This document shows, in pieces, positions 1 to 11,500 of a stretch of DNA of 64,000 bases; within the stretch, counting starts at the first letter, position 1, and each line of letters opens with the position of its first letter. The position numbers were made by a program, and so were the translations under genes. The notes under the pieces were generated by a model. The model had not been told where the DNA came from, ran no database searches, and saw only the letters and a program-made list of their open reading frames with translations. The DNA is from Leptidea sinapis (taxonomy: Eukaryota > Arthropoda > Insecta > Lepidoptera > Pieridae): assembly GCF_905404315.1 (NCBI RefSeq), contig NC_066287.1, positions 124,001 through 188,000 of the forward strand, in the 5' to 3' direction.

Positions 1-2899
1 AACCTCAGACACGATATCCATATTGCTAAAAACATTATTGAGTGCGGCAGCCCTCTTGGATTTGAAATATGATCACAGAATTAATCTCTGCGCCCTCGAG
101 AACCTCGGCCACGATATCCATATTGCTGAAATCATAATTTTGCGCGGCGGCCATCTCGGATTTAAAAATGATCCCAAAGTTGTTCTCTACACCTTCGAGA
201 ACCTCGGACACGATATCGATATTGCTGAAATCATACTTTTGTGCGGCGGCCATCTTGGATTTCAAAAATGATTACAGAATCGTTCTCTGCACCCAAGAGA
301 GCCTCGGATACGAAACCCATATTTTTGTGATCATAATCTTGCGCAGCGGCCATCTTCGTTTTCAAAAATGATCCCAAAATTGTTCTCTGCACCCTAGTGA
401 ACCTCGGACACGATATCCATATTGCTGAAAACATAGTTGTGTGTGGCAGCCATTTTTGAATTCAAAAAATATCACAGAATTGTTCTCTGCACCCTCGAGA
501 AACTCGGACACGATATCCATATTGCTGAAATCATAATTTTGTGCGGCGGCCATCTTAGATTTCAAAAATGATCACAAAATCGTTCTCTGCACTCTCGAAA
601 ACCTCGGACACGATATCCATATTGCTGAAAACATAATTGTGTGCGGCAGCCCTCATGAATTTGAAATAAGATCACAGAATTGTTCTGTGCACCCTCGAGA
701 AGCTCGGCCACGATAACCATATTGCTGAAATCATAATTTTGCGCGGCGGCCATCTCGGATTTAAAAATGATCCCAAAGTTGTTCTCTGCACCTTCGAGAA
801 CCTCGGACACGATATCCATATTGCTGAAATCATAGTTTTGTGCGGCGGCCATCTTGGATTTCAAAAATGATTACAGAATCGTTCTATGCACCCACCAGGG
901 CCTCGGATACTATAACCATATTGTTGTTATCATAGTTTTGTGCGGCGGCCATCTCGGTTTTCAAAAATAATTACAAAATTGTTCTCTGCACCATCGAGAA
1001 CCTCGGATACGATTCCCATAATGTTTTAATTATAATTTTGTTCGGTGGCCATCTTCGTTTTCAAAAATGATCCCAAAATTGTTCTCTGCACCCTAGTGAA
1101 CCTCGGACACGATATCCATATTGCTGAAAACATAGTTGTGTGTGGCAGCCATTTTGGATTTCAAAAATTATCACAGAATTGTTCTCTGCACCCTTGAAAA
1201 CCCCGGACACGATATCCATATTGCTGAAATCATAATTTTGTGCGACGGCTATCTTGGATTTCAAAAATTATCACAAAATCGTTCTCTGCACCCTCGAAAA
1301 CCTCAGACACGATATCCATATTGCTAAAAACATAATTGAGTGCGGCAGCCCTCTTGAATTTGAAATATGATCACAGAATTAATCTCTGCGCCCTCGAGAA
1401 CCTCGGCCACGATATCCATATTGCTGAAATCATAATTTTGCGCGGCGGCCATCTCGGATTTAAAAATGATCCCAAAGTTGTTCTCTACACCTTCGAGAAC
1501 CTCGGACACGATATCGATATTGCTGAAATCATACTTTTGTGCGGCGGCCATCTTGGATTTCAAAAATGATTACAGAATCGTTCTCTGCACCGAAGAGAGC
1601 CTCGGATACGAAACCCATATTTTTGTGATCATAATCTTGCGCAGCGGCCATCTTCGATTTCAAAAATGATCCCAAAATTGTTCACTCCACCCTCGCGAAC
1701 TTTGAACTCGATATCCATATTGCTGAAATCATAATTTTGCGCGGCTGCCACTATGGATTTCAAAAATGTTCCCAAAATTATTCTCTGCACCTTCGAGAAC
1801 CTCGGATACGATTCCCATAATGTTTTAATTATAATTTTGTTCGGTGGCCATCTTCGTTTTCAAAAATGATCTCAAAATTGTTCTCTGCATCCTAGTGAAC
1901 CTCGGACACGATATCCATATTGCTGAAAACATAGTTGTGTGTGGCAGCCATTTTTGATTTCAAAAAATATCACAGAATTGTTCTCTGCACCCTCGAGAAA
2001 CTTGGACACGATATCCATTTTGCTGAAATCATAATTTTGTGCGGCGGCCATCTTAGATTTCAAAAATGATCACAAAATCGTTCTCTGCACCCTCGAAAAC
2101 CTCGGACACGATATCCATATTGCTGAAAACATAATTGTGTGCGGCAGCCCTCATGAATTTGAAATATGATCACAGAATTGTTCTCTGCACCCTCGAGAAG
2201 CTCGGCCACGATAACCATATTGCTGAAATCATAATTTTGCGCGGCGGCCATCTCGGATTTAAAAATAATCCCAAAGTTGTTCTCTGCACCTTCGAGAACC
2301 TCGGACACGATATCCATATTGCTGAAATCATAGTTTTGTGCGGCGGCTATCTTGGATTTCAAAAATGATTACAGAATCGTTCTATGCACCCACCAGGGCC
2401 TCGGATACTATAACCATATTGTTGTTATCATAGTTTTGTGCGGCGGCCATCTCGGTTTTCAAAAATAATTACAAAATTGTTCTCTGCACCATCGAGAACC
2501 TCGGATACGATTTCCATAATGTTTTAATTATAATTTTGTTCGGTGGCCATCTTCGTTTTCAAAAATGATCCCAAAATTGTTCTCTGCACCCTAGTGAACC
2601 TCGGACACGATATCCATATTGCTGAAAACATAGTTGTGTGTGGCAGCCATTTTGGATTTCAAAAATTATCACAGAATTTTTCTCTGCACCCTTGAGAACC
2701 CCGGACACGATATCCATATTGCTGAAATCATAATTTTGTGCGGCGGCTATCTTGGATTTCAAAAATTATCACAAAATCGTTCTCTGCACCCTCGAAAACC
2801 TCAGACACGATATCCATATTGCTAAAAACATAATTGAGTGCGGCAGCCCTCTTGGATTTGAAATATGATCACAGAATTAATCTCTGCGCCCTCGAGAAC
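1..2899 (+). repeat. Nested 1.3-1.5 kb duplications inside P1
   Basis: The string AACCTCAGACACG starts at 1, 1,299 and 2,797, giving spacings of 1,298 and 1,498 bp. The second unit carries two extra monomers (about 1,670-1,870), which accounts for the 200-bp difference. Their monomers contain the variants ACTCCACCC and CCACTATGG. The third unit is cut short at about 2,899, where GAGAAC joins directly to GCTGAAATC with loss of 21 bp. The same pair of units recurs in P2 at 8,580 and 9,878, and a further copy lies at about 6,283. Confidence 0.82.
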
Positions 2900-4947
2900 G
2901 CTGAAATCATAATTTTGCGCGGCGGCCATCTCGGTTTTCAAAAATAATTACAAAATCGTTCTCTGCACCTTCGAGAACCTCCGACACGATATCCATACTG
3001 CTGAAATCATAATTTTGCGCGGCCGCCATCTTGGATTTCAAAAATGTTCCCAAATCATTCTCTGCACCTTTGAGAACCTCGGATACGATACCCATAATGT
3101 TCTGATTATAATTTATTGCGGTGGCCATCTTCGTTTTCAAAAATGAACTTTGGACTCGATATCCAGATTGCTGAAATCATAATTTTGCGCGGCTGCCCTA
3201 TTGGATTTCAAAAATGTTGTAATTATAATTTTGTTCAGAGGCCATCTTCGTTTTCAAAAATGATCCCAAAATTGTTCTCTGCACCCTAGTGAACCTCGGA
3301 CACGATATCCATATTGCTGAAATCTTAATTTTGCGCGGCTTCCATCTCGGATTTAAAAATGATACCCCAGTTGTTCTCTGCACCTTCGAGAACCTCGGAC
3401 ACGATATCCATATTGCTGAAATCATAGTTTTGTGCGGCGGCCATTTTGGATTTCAAAAATGATTACAGAATCGTTCTTTGCACCCACGAAAACCTCGGAC
3501 ACGATATCCATATTGCTGTAAACATAATTGTGTGCGGCAGCCCTCATGAATGTGAAATATGATCACAGAATTGTTCTCTGCACCCTCGAGAAGCTCGGCC
3601 ACGATAACCATATTGCTGAAATCATAATTTTGCGCGGCGGCCATCTCGGATTTAAAAATGATCCCAAAGTTGTTCTCTGCACCTTCGAGAACCTCGGACA
3701 TGATATCCATATTGCTGAAATCATAGTTTTGTGCGGCAGCCCTCTTGGATTTGAAATATGATCACAGAATTGTTCTCTGCAGCCTCGAGAACCTCGGCCA
3801 CGATATACATTTTGCTGAAATCATAATTTTGCGGGGCAGCCGTCTCGGATTTAAAAATGATCCCAAAGTTGTTCTCTGCACCTTCGAGAACCTCGGACAC
3901 AATATCCATATTGCTGAAATTATAATTTTCTGCAGCGGCCATCTTGGATTATAAAAATGATCCCAGAATCATTCTGTGCACCTTCGAGAACCTCGGATAC
4001 GATACCCATAATGTTGTTATCATAATTTTGTGCGGTGGCCATCTACGTTTTCAAAAATGATCCCAAAATCGTTCTCTGCTTCCTCGTTAACCTGGGACAC
4101 GATATCCATATTGCTGAAAACATAATTGTGTGTGGCAGCCATCTTGGATTTCTAAAATGATCACAAATCGTTCTCTGCACCCTCGTTAACCTCGGACACG
4201 ATATCCATATTGCTGAAAACATAATTGTGTGTGGCAGCCATCTTGGATTTCACAATGATCACAGAATTGTTCTCTGCACCCTAGTGAACCTCGGTCACAA
4301 TATCAATATTGCTGAAAACAAAATTGTGTGTGGCAGCCATTTTGGATTTCAAAAATTATCACAGAAATGTTCTCTGCACCCACGAGAACCTCGGACACGA
4401 TATCCATATTGCTGAAATCATAATTGTGTGCGGCAGCCCTCTTGGATGTGAAATATGATCACAGAATTGTTCTCTGCACCCTCGAGAACCTCGGCCACGA
4501 TATCCATTTTGCTGAAATCATAATTTTGCGCAGCAGCCGTCTCGGATTTAAAAATGATCCCAAAGTTGTTCTCTGCACCTTCGAGAAATTCGGACACAAT
4601 ATCCATATTGCTGAAATTATAATTTTCTGCAGCGGCCATCTTGGATTATAAAAATGATCCCAGAATCATTCTGTGCACCTTCGAGAATCTCGGATACGAT
4701 ACCCATAATATTGTTATCATAATTTTGTGCGGTGGCCATCTACGTTTTCAAAAATGATCCCAAAATCGTTCTCTGTACCCTCATTTACTTTGGACACGAT
4801 ATCCATATTGCTGAAATCATAATTTTGTGCGGCGGCCATCTTGGATTTCTAAAATGATCACAAAATCGTTCTCTGCACACTCGAGAACCTCGGACACGAT
4901 ATCAATATTGCTGAAAACATAATTGTGTGCGGCAGCCCTCTTGGATT
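2900..4947 (+). repeat. P1 middle block, duplicated at ~11.1-13.2 kb
   Basis: About 2 kb of monomers recur in the same order near 11.1-13.2 kb at offset 8,201, then 8,230 after a 29-bp deletion near 3,135. Part of it also matches block A (11.1-12.4 kb corresponds to 17.3-18.4 kb at offset 6,230), linking the P-type and A-type blocks by descent. It includes a 46-bp truncated monomer at about 3,214 and two monomers with GGATTATAAAAATG (3,945 and 4,642 region). No other content was seen. Confidence 0.8.
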
Positions 4948-5745
4948 TCAAAAATGATCACAAAATTGTTCTCTGCACCCTCGAAAACCTCGGACACGAT
5001 ATCCATATTGCTGAAAACATAATTGTGTACGGCAGCCCTCATGAATTTGAAATATGATCACAGAATTGTTTTCTGCACCCTCGAGAAGCTCGGCCACGAT
5101 AACCATATTGCTGAAATCATAATTTTGCGCGGCGGCCATCTCGGATTTAAAAATGATCCCAAAGTTGTTCTCTGCACCTTGAAGAACCTCGGACACGATA
5201 TCCATATTGCTGAAATCATAATTTTGTGCGGCGGCCATCTTGGATTTGAAAAATGATCACCAAATCGTTCTCTGCACCCTCGAGAACCTGGGACACGATA
5301 TTCATATTGCTGAAAACATAATTTTGTGCGGCGGCCATCTTAGATTTCAAAAATGATCACAAAATCGTTCTCTGCACCCTCGAAAACCTCGGACACGATA
5401 TACATATTGCTGAAAACATAATTGTGTGCGGCAGCCCTCATGAATTTGAAATATGATCACAGAATTGTTCTCTGCACCCTCGAGAAGCTCGGCCACGATA
5501 ACCATATTGCTGAAATCATAATTTTGCGCGGCGGCCATCTCGGATTTAAAAATGATCCCAAAGTTGTTCTCTGCACCTTGAAGAACCTCGGACACGATAT
5601 CCATATTGCTGAAATCATAATTTTGTGCGGCGGCCATCTTGGATTTGAAAAATGATAACCAAATCGTTCTCTGCACCCTCGAGAACCTCGGGTACGATAT
5701 TCATATTGCTGAAAACATAATTGTATGTGGCAGCCATATTGGATT
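4948..5745 (+). repeat. 399-bp (four-monomer) tandem unit, two copies in P1
   Basis: Units starting at 4,948 and 5,347 share the same four-monomer order, with the core variants GGCAGCCCTCATGAATTTG, GGCCATCTCGGATTTAAAAA and CACCTTGAAGAACC. The 399-bp spacing is four monomers minus one base. P2 holds three units at the corresponding place, so this unit changed copy number after the P1/P2 duplication. Confidence 0.8.
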
Positions 5746-8579
5746 TCAAAAATGATCACAGAATTGTTCTCTGCACCCTCGAGAATCTCGGACACGATAT
5801 CCATATTGCTGAAAACATAGTTGTGTGTGGCAGCCATTTTTGAATTCAAAAAATGTCACAGAATTGTTCTCTGCACCCTCGAGAAACTCGGACACGATAT
5901 CCATATTGCTGAAATCATAATTTTGTGCGGCGGCCATCTTAGATTTCAAAAATGATCACAAAATCGTTCTCTGCACTCTCGAAAACCTCGGACACGATAT
6001 CCATATTGCTGAAAACATAATTGTGTGCGGCAGCCCACATGAATTTGAAATATGATCACAGAATTGTTCTCTGCACCCTCGAGAAGCTCGGCCACGATAA
6101 CCATATTGCTGAAATCATAATTTTGCGCGGCGGCCATCTCGGATTTAAAAATGATCCCAAAGTTGTTCTCTGCACCTTCGAGAACCTCGGACACGATATC
6201 CATATTGCTGAAATCATAATTTTGTGCGACGGCTATCTTGGATTTCAAAAATTATCACAAAATCGTTCTCTGCACCCTCGAAAACCTCAGACACGATATC
6301 CATATTGCTAAAAACATAATTGAGTGCGGCAGCCCTCTTGGATTTGAAATATGATCACAGAATTAATCTCTGCGCCCTCGAGAACCTCGGCCACGATATC
6401 CATATTGCTGAAATCATAATTTTGCGCGGCGGCCATCTCGGATTTAAAAATGATCCCAAAGTTGTTCTCTACACCTTCGAGAACCTCGGACACGATATCG
6501 ATATTGCTGAAATCATACTTTTGTGCGGCGGCCATCTTGGATTTCAAAAATGATTACAGAATCGTTCTCTGCACCCAAGAGAGCCTCGGATACGAAACCC
6601 ATATTTTTGTGATCATAATCTTGCGCAGCGGCCATCTTCGATTTCAAAAATGATCCCAAAATTGTTGTCTCCACCCTCGAGAACTTTGAACTCGATATCC
6701 ATATTGCTGAAATCATAATTTTGCGCGGCTGCCATTATGGATTTCAAAAATGTTCCCAAAATTATTCTCTGCACCTTCGAGAACCTCGGATACGATTCCC
6801 ATAATGTTTTAATTATAATTTTGTTCGGTGGCCATCTTCGTTTTCAAAAATGATCCCAAAATTGTTCTCTGCACCCTAGTGAACCTCGGACACGATATCC
6901 ATATTGCTGAAAACATAGTTGTGTGTGGCAGCCATTTTTGAATTCAAAAAATATCACAGAATTGTTCTCTGCACCCTCGAGAAACTCGGACACGATATCC
7001 ATATTGCTGAAATCATAATTTTGTGCGGCGGCCATCTTAGATTTCAAAAATGATCACAAAATCGTTCTCTGCACTCTCGAAAACCTCGGACACGATATCC
7101 ATATTGCTGAAAACATAATTGTGTGCGGCAGCCCTCATGAATTTGAAATATGATCACAGAATTGTTCTGTGCACCCTCGAGAAGCTCGGCCACGATAACC
7201 ATATTGATGAAATCATAATTTTGCGCGGCGGCCATCTCGGATTTAAAAATGATCCCAAAGTTGTTCTCTGCACCTTCGAGAACCTCGGACACGATATCCA
7301 TATTGCTGAAATCATACTTTTGTGCGGCGGCCATCTTGGATTTCAAAAATGATTACAGAATAGTTCTCTGCACCCACGAGAGCCTCGGATACGAAACCCA
7401 TATTTTTGTGATCATAATCTTGCGCAGCGGCCATCTTCGATTTCAAAAATGATCCCAAAATTGTTCTCTCCACCCTCGAGAACTTTGATTTCGATATCCA
7501 TATTGCTGAAATCATAATTTTGCGCGGCTGCCATATTGGATTTCAAAAATGTTCCCAAAATTATTCTCTGAACCTTCGAGAACCTCGGATACAATTCCCA
7601 TAATGTTTCAATTATAATTTTGTTCGGTGGCCATCTTCGTTTTCAAAAATGATCCCAAAATTGTTCTCTGCACCCTAGTGAAGCTCGGACACGATATCCA
7701 TATTGCTGAAAACATAGTTGTGTGTGGCAGCCATTTTTGATTTCAAAAATTATCACAGAATTGTTCTCTGCACCCTCGAGAAACTCGGACACGATATCCA
7801 TATTGCTGAAATCATCATTTTGTGCGGCGGCCATCTTAGATTTAAAAAATGATCACAAAATCGTTCTCTGCACCCTCGAAAACCTCGGACACGATATCCA
7901 TATTGCTGAAAACATAATTGTGTGCGGCAGCCCTCATGAATTTGAAATATGATCACAGAATTGTTCTCTGCACCCTCGAGAAGCTCGGCCACGATAACCA
8001 TATTGCTGAAATCATAATTTTGCGCGGCGGCCATCTCGGATTTAAAAATGATCCCAAAGTTGTTCTCTGCACCTTCGAGAACCTCGGACACGATATCCAT
8101 ATTGCTGAAATCATAGTTTTGTGCGGCGGCCATCTTGGATTTCAAAAATGATTACAGAATCGTTCTATGCACCCACCAGGGCCTCGGATACTATACCCAT
8201 ATTGTGGTTATCATAGTTTTGTGCGGCGGCCATCTCGGTTTTCAAAAATAATTACAAAATCGTTCTCTGCACCTTCGAGAACCTGGGACACGATATTAAT
8301 ATTGCTGAAATCATACTTTTGTGCGGCGGCCATCTTGGATTTCAAAAATGATGACAGAATCGTTCTTTGCACCCACGAGAGCCTCGGATACGAAACCCAT
8401 ATTTTTGTGATCATTATCTTGCGCAGCGGCCATCTTCGATTTCAAAAATGATCCCAAAATTGTTCTCTGCACCCTTGAAAACCCCGGACACGATATCCAT
8501 ATTGCTGAAATCATAATTTTGTGCGACGGCTATCTTGGATTCCAAAAATTATCACAAAATCGTTCTCTGCACCCTCGAA
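5746..8579 (+). repeat. P1 right block
   Basis: The stretch 5,746-6,200 matches 14,375-14,830 (offset 8,629). After that, P1 continues into another copy of the landmark unit (about 6,283, offset 4,984 from 1,299) and a copy of 360-870 (offset 6,482) that P2 lacks. Monomers at 7.6-8.5 kb resemble 15.0-15.3 kb only in part. It is entirely satellite, with no other feature. Confidence 0.75.
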
Positions 8580-11500
8580 AACCTCAGACACGATATCCAT
8601 ATTGCTAAAAACATTATTGAGTGCGGCAGCCCTCTTGGATTTGAAATATGATCACAGAATTAATCTCTGCGCCCTCGAGAACCTCGGCCACGATATCCAT
8701 ATTGCTGAAATCATAATTTTGCGCGGCGGCCATCTCGGATTTAAAAATGATCCCAAAGTTGTTCTCTACACCTTCGAGAACCTCGGACACGATATCGATA
8801 TTGCTGAAATCATACTTTTGTGCGGCGGCCATCTTGGATTTCAAAAATGATTACAGAATCGTTCTCTGCACCCAAGAGAGCCTCGGATACGAAACCCATA
8901 TTTTTGTGATCATAATCTTGCGCAGCGGCCATCTTCGTTTTCAAAAATGATCCCAAAATTGTTCTCTGCACCCTAGTGAACCTCGGACACGATATCCATA
9001 TTGCTGAAAACATAGTTGTGTGTGGCAGCCATTTTTGAATTCAAAAAATATCACAGAATTGTTCTCTGCACCCTCGAGAAACTCGGACACGATATCCATA
9101 TTGCTGAAATCATAATTTTGTGCGGCGGCCATCTTAGATTTCAAAAATGATCACAAAATCGTTCTCTGCACTCTCGAAAACCTCGGACACGATATCCATA
9201 TTGCTGAAAACATAATTGTGTGCGGCAGCCATCATGAATTTGAAATAAGATCACAGAATTGTTCTGTGCACCCTCGAGAAGCTCGGCCACGATAACCATA
9301 TTGCTGAAATCATTATTTTGCGCGGCGGCCATCTCGGATTTAAAAATGATCCCAAAGTTGTTCTCTGCACCTTCGAGAACCTCGGACACGATATCCATAT
9401 TGCTGAAATCATAGTTTTGTGCGGCGGCCATCTTGGATTTCAAAAATGATTACAGAATCGTTCTATGCACCCACCAGGGCCTCGGATACTATAACCATAT
9501 TGTTGTTATCATAGTTTTGTGCGGCGGCCATCTCGGTTTTCAAAAATAATTACAAAATTGTTCTCTGCACCATCGAGAACCTCGGATACGATTCCCATAA
9601 TGTTTTAATTATAATTTTGTTCAGTGGCCATCTTCGTTTTCAAAAATGATCCCAAAATTGTTCTCTGCACCCTAGTGAACCTCGGACACGATATCCATAT
9701 TGCTGAAAACATAGTTGTGTGTGGCAGCCATTTTGGATTTCAAAAATTATCACAGAATTGTTCTCTGCACCCTTGAAAACCCCGGACACGATATCCATAT
9801 TGCTGAAATCATAATTTTGTGCGACGGCTATCTTGGATTTCAAAAATTATCACAAAATCGTTCTCTGCACCCTCGAAAACCTCAGACACGATATCCATAT
9901 TGCTAAAAACATAATTGAGTGCGGCAGCCCTCTTGAATTTGAAATATGATCACAGAATTAATCTCTGCGCCCTCGAGAACCTCGGCCACGATATCCATAT
10001 TGCTGAAATCATAATTTTGCGCGGCGGCCATCTCGGATTTAAAAATGATCCCAAAGTTGTTCTCTACACCTTCGAGAACCTCGGACACGATATCGATATT
10101 GCTGAAATCATACTTTTGTGCGGCGGCCATCTTGGATTTCAAAAATGATTACAGAATCGTTCTCTGCACCCAAGAGAGCCTCGGATACGAAACCCATATT
10201 TTTGTGATCATAATCTTGCGCAGCGGCCATCTTCGCTTTCAAAAATGATCCCAAAATTGTTCACTCCACCCTCGCGAACTTTGAACTCGATATCCATATT
10301 GCTGAAATCAAAATTTTGCGCGGCTGCCACTATGGATTTCAAAAATGTTCCCAAAATTATTCTCTGCACCTTCGAGAACCTCGGATACGATTCCCATAAT
10401 GTTTTAATTATAATTTTGTTCGGTGGCCATCTTCGTTTTCAAAAATGATCCCAAAATTGTTCTCTGCACCCTAGTGAACCTCGGACACGATATCCATATT
10501 GTTGAAAACATAGTTGTGTGTGGCAGCCATTTTTGATTTCAAAAAATATCACAGAATTGTTCTCTGCACCCTCGAGAAACTTGGACACGATATCCATTTT
10601 GCTGAAATCATAATTTTGTGCGGCGGCCATCTTGGATTTCAAAAATGATTACAGAATCGTTCTCTGCACCCAAGAGAGCCTCGGATACGAAACCCATATT
10701 TTTGTGATCATAATCTTGCGCAGCGGCCATCTTTGATTTCAATAATGATCCCAAAATTGTTCTCTGCACCCTCGAGATCTTTGGACTCGATATCCTTATT
10801 GCTGAAATCAAAATTTTGCGCGGCTGCCATATTGGATTTCAAAAATGTTCCCAAAATCATTCTCTGCACCTTTGAGAACCTCGGATACGATACCCATAAT
10901 GTTGTTATTATAATTTTGTTCGGTGGCCATCTTCGTTTTCAAAAATGATCCCAAAATTGTTCTCTGCACCCTCGAGAACCTCGGACAAGATAACCATATT
11001 GCTGAAATCATTGTTTTGTGTTGCGGCCATCTTGGATTTGAAAAATGATTACAGAATCGTTCTCTGCACCCACGAGAGCCACGGATACGATACCCATATT
11101 GTTGTTATCTTAGTTTTGCGCGGCGGCCATCTCGGTTTTCAAAAATAATTACAAAATCGTTCTCTGCACCTTCGAGAACCTCGGACACGATATCCATACT
11201 GCTGAAATCATAATTTTGCGCGGCCGCCATCTTGGATTTCAAAAATGTTCCCAAATCATTCTCTGCACCTTTGAGAACCTCGGATACGATACCCATAATG
11301 TTCTGATTATAATTTAGTGCGGTGGCCATCTTCGTTTTCAAAAATGATCCCAAAATTGTTCTCTGCACCCTCGAGAACTTTGGACTCGATATCCAGATTG
11401 CTGAAATCATAATTTTGCGCGGCTGCCCTATTGAATTTCAAAAATGTTGTAATTATAATTTTGTTCAGAGGCCATCTTCGTTTTCAAAAATGATCCCAAA

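Larger units (their letters stand above)
1..8579 (+). repeat. Higher-order block P1 (first copy, 8.6 kb)
   Basis: Base 1 onward matches base 8,580 onward nearly perfectly, giving a period of 8,579 bp. The match holds for about 2 kb. It resumes at offset 8,201 near 2.9-3.1 kb, changes to 8,230 from about 3,135 to 5.2 kb, and continues at 8,629 from about 5.35 to 6.2 kb. Each step is an indel of one or more monomers, or of part of one. P1 contains the landmark monomer pair with TTAATCTCTGCGCC at about 79, 1,379, 2,877 and 6,363, showing that it was itself assembled from smaller duplications. The window edge cuts P1 at base 1, so its true left end is unknown. Confidence 0.85.
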
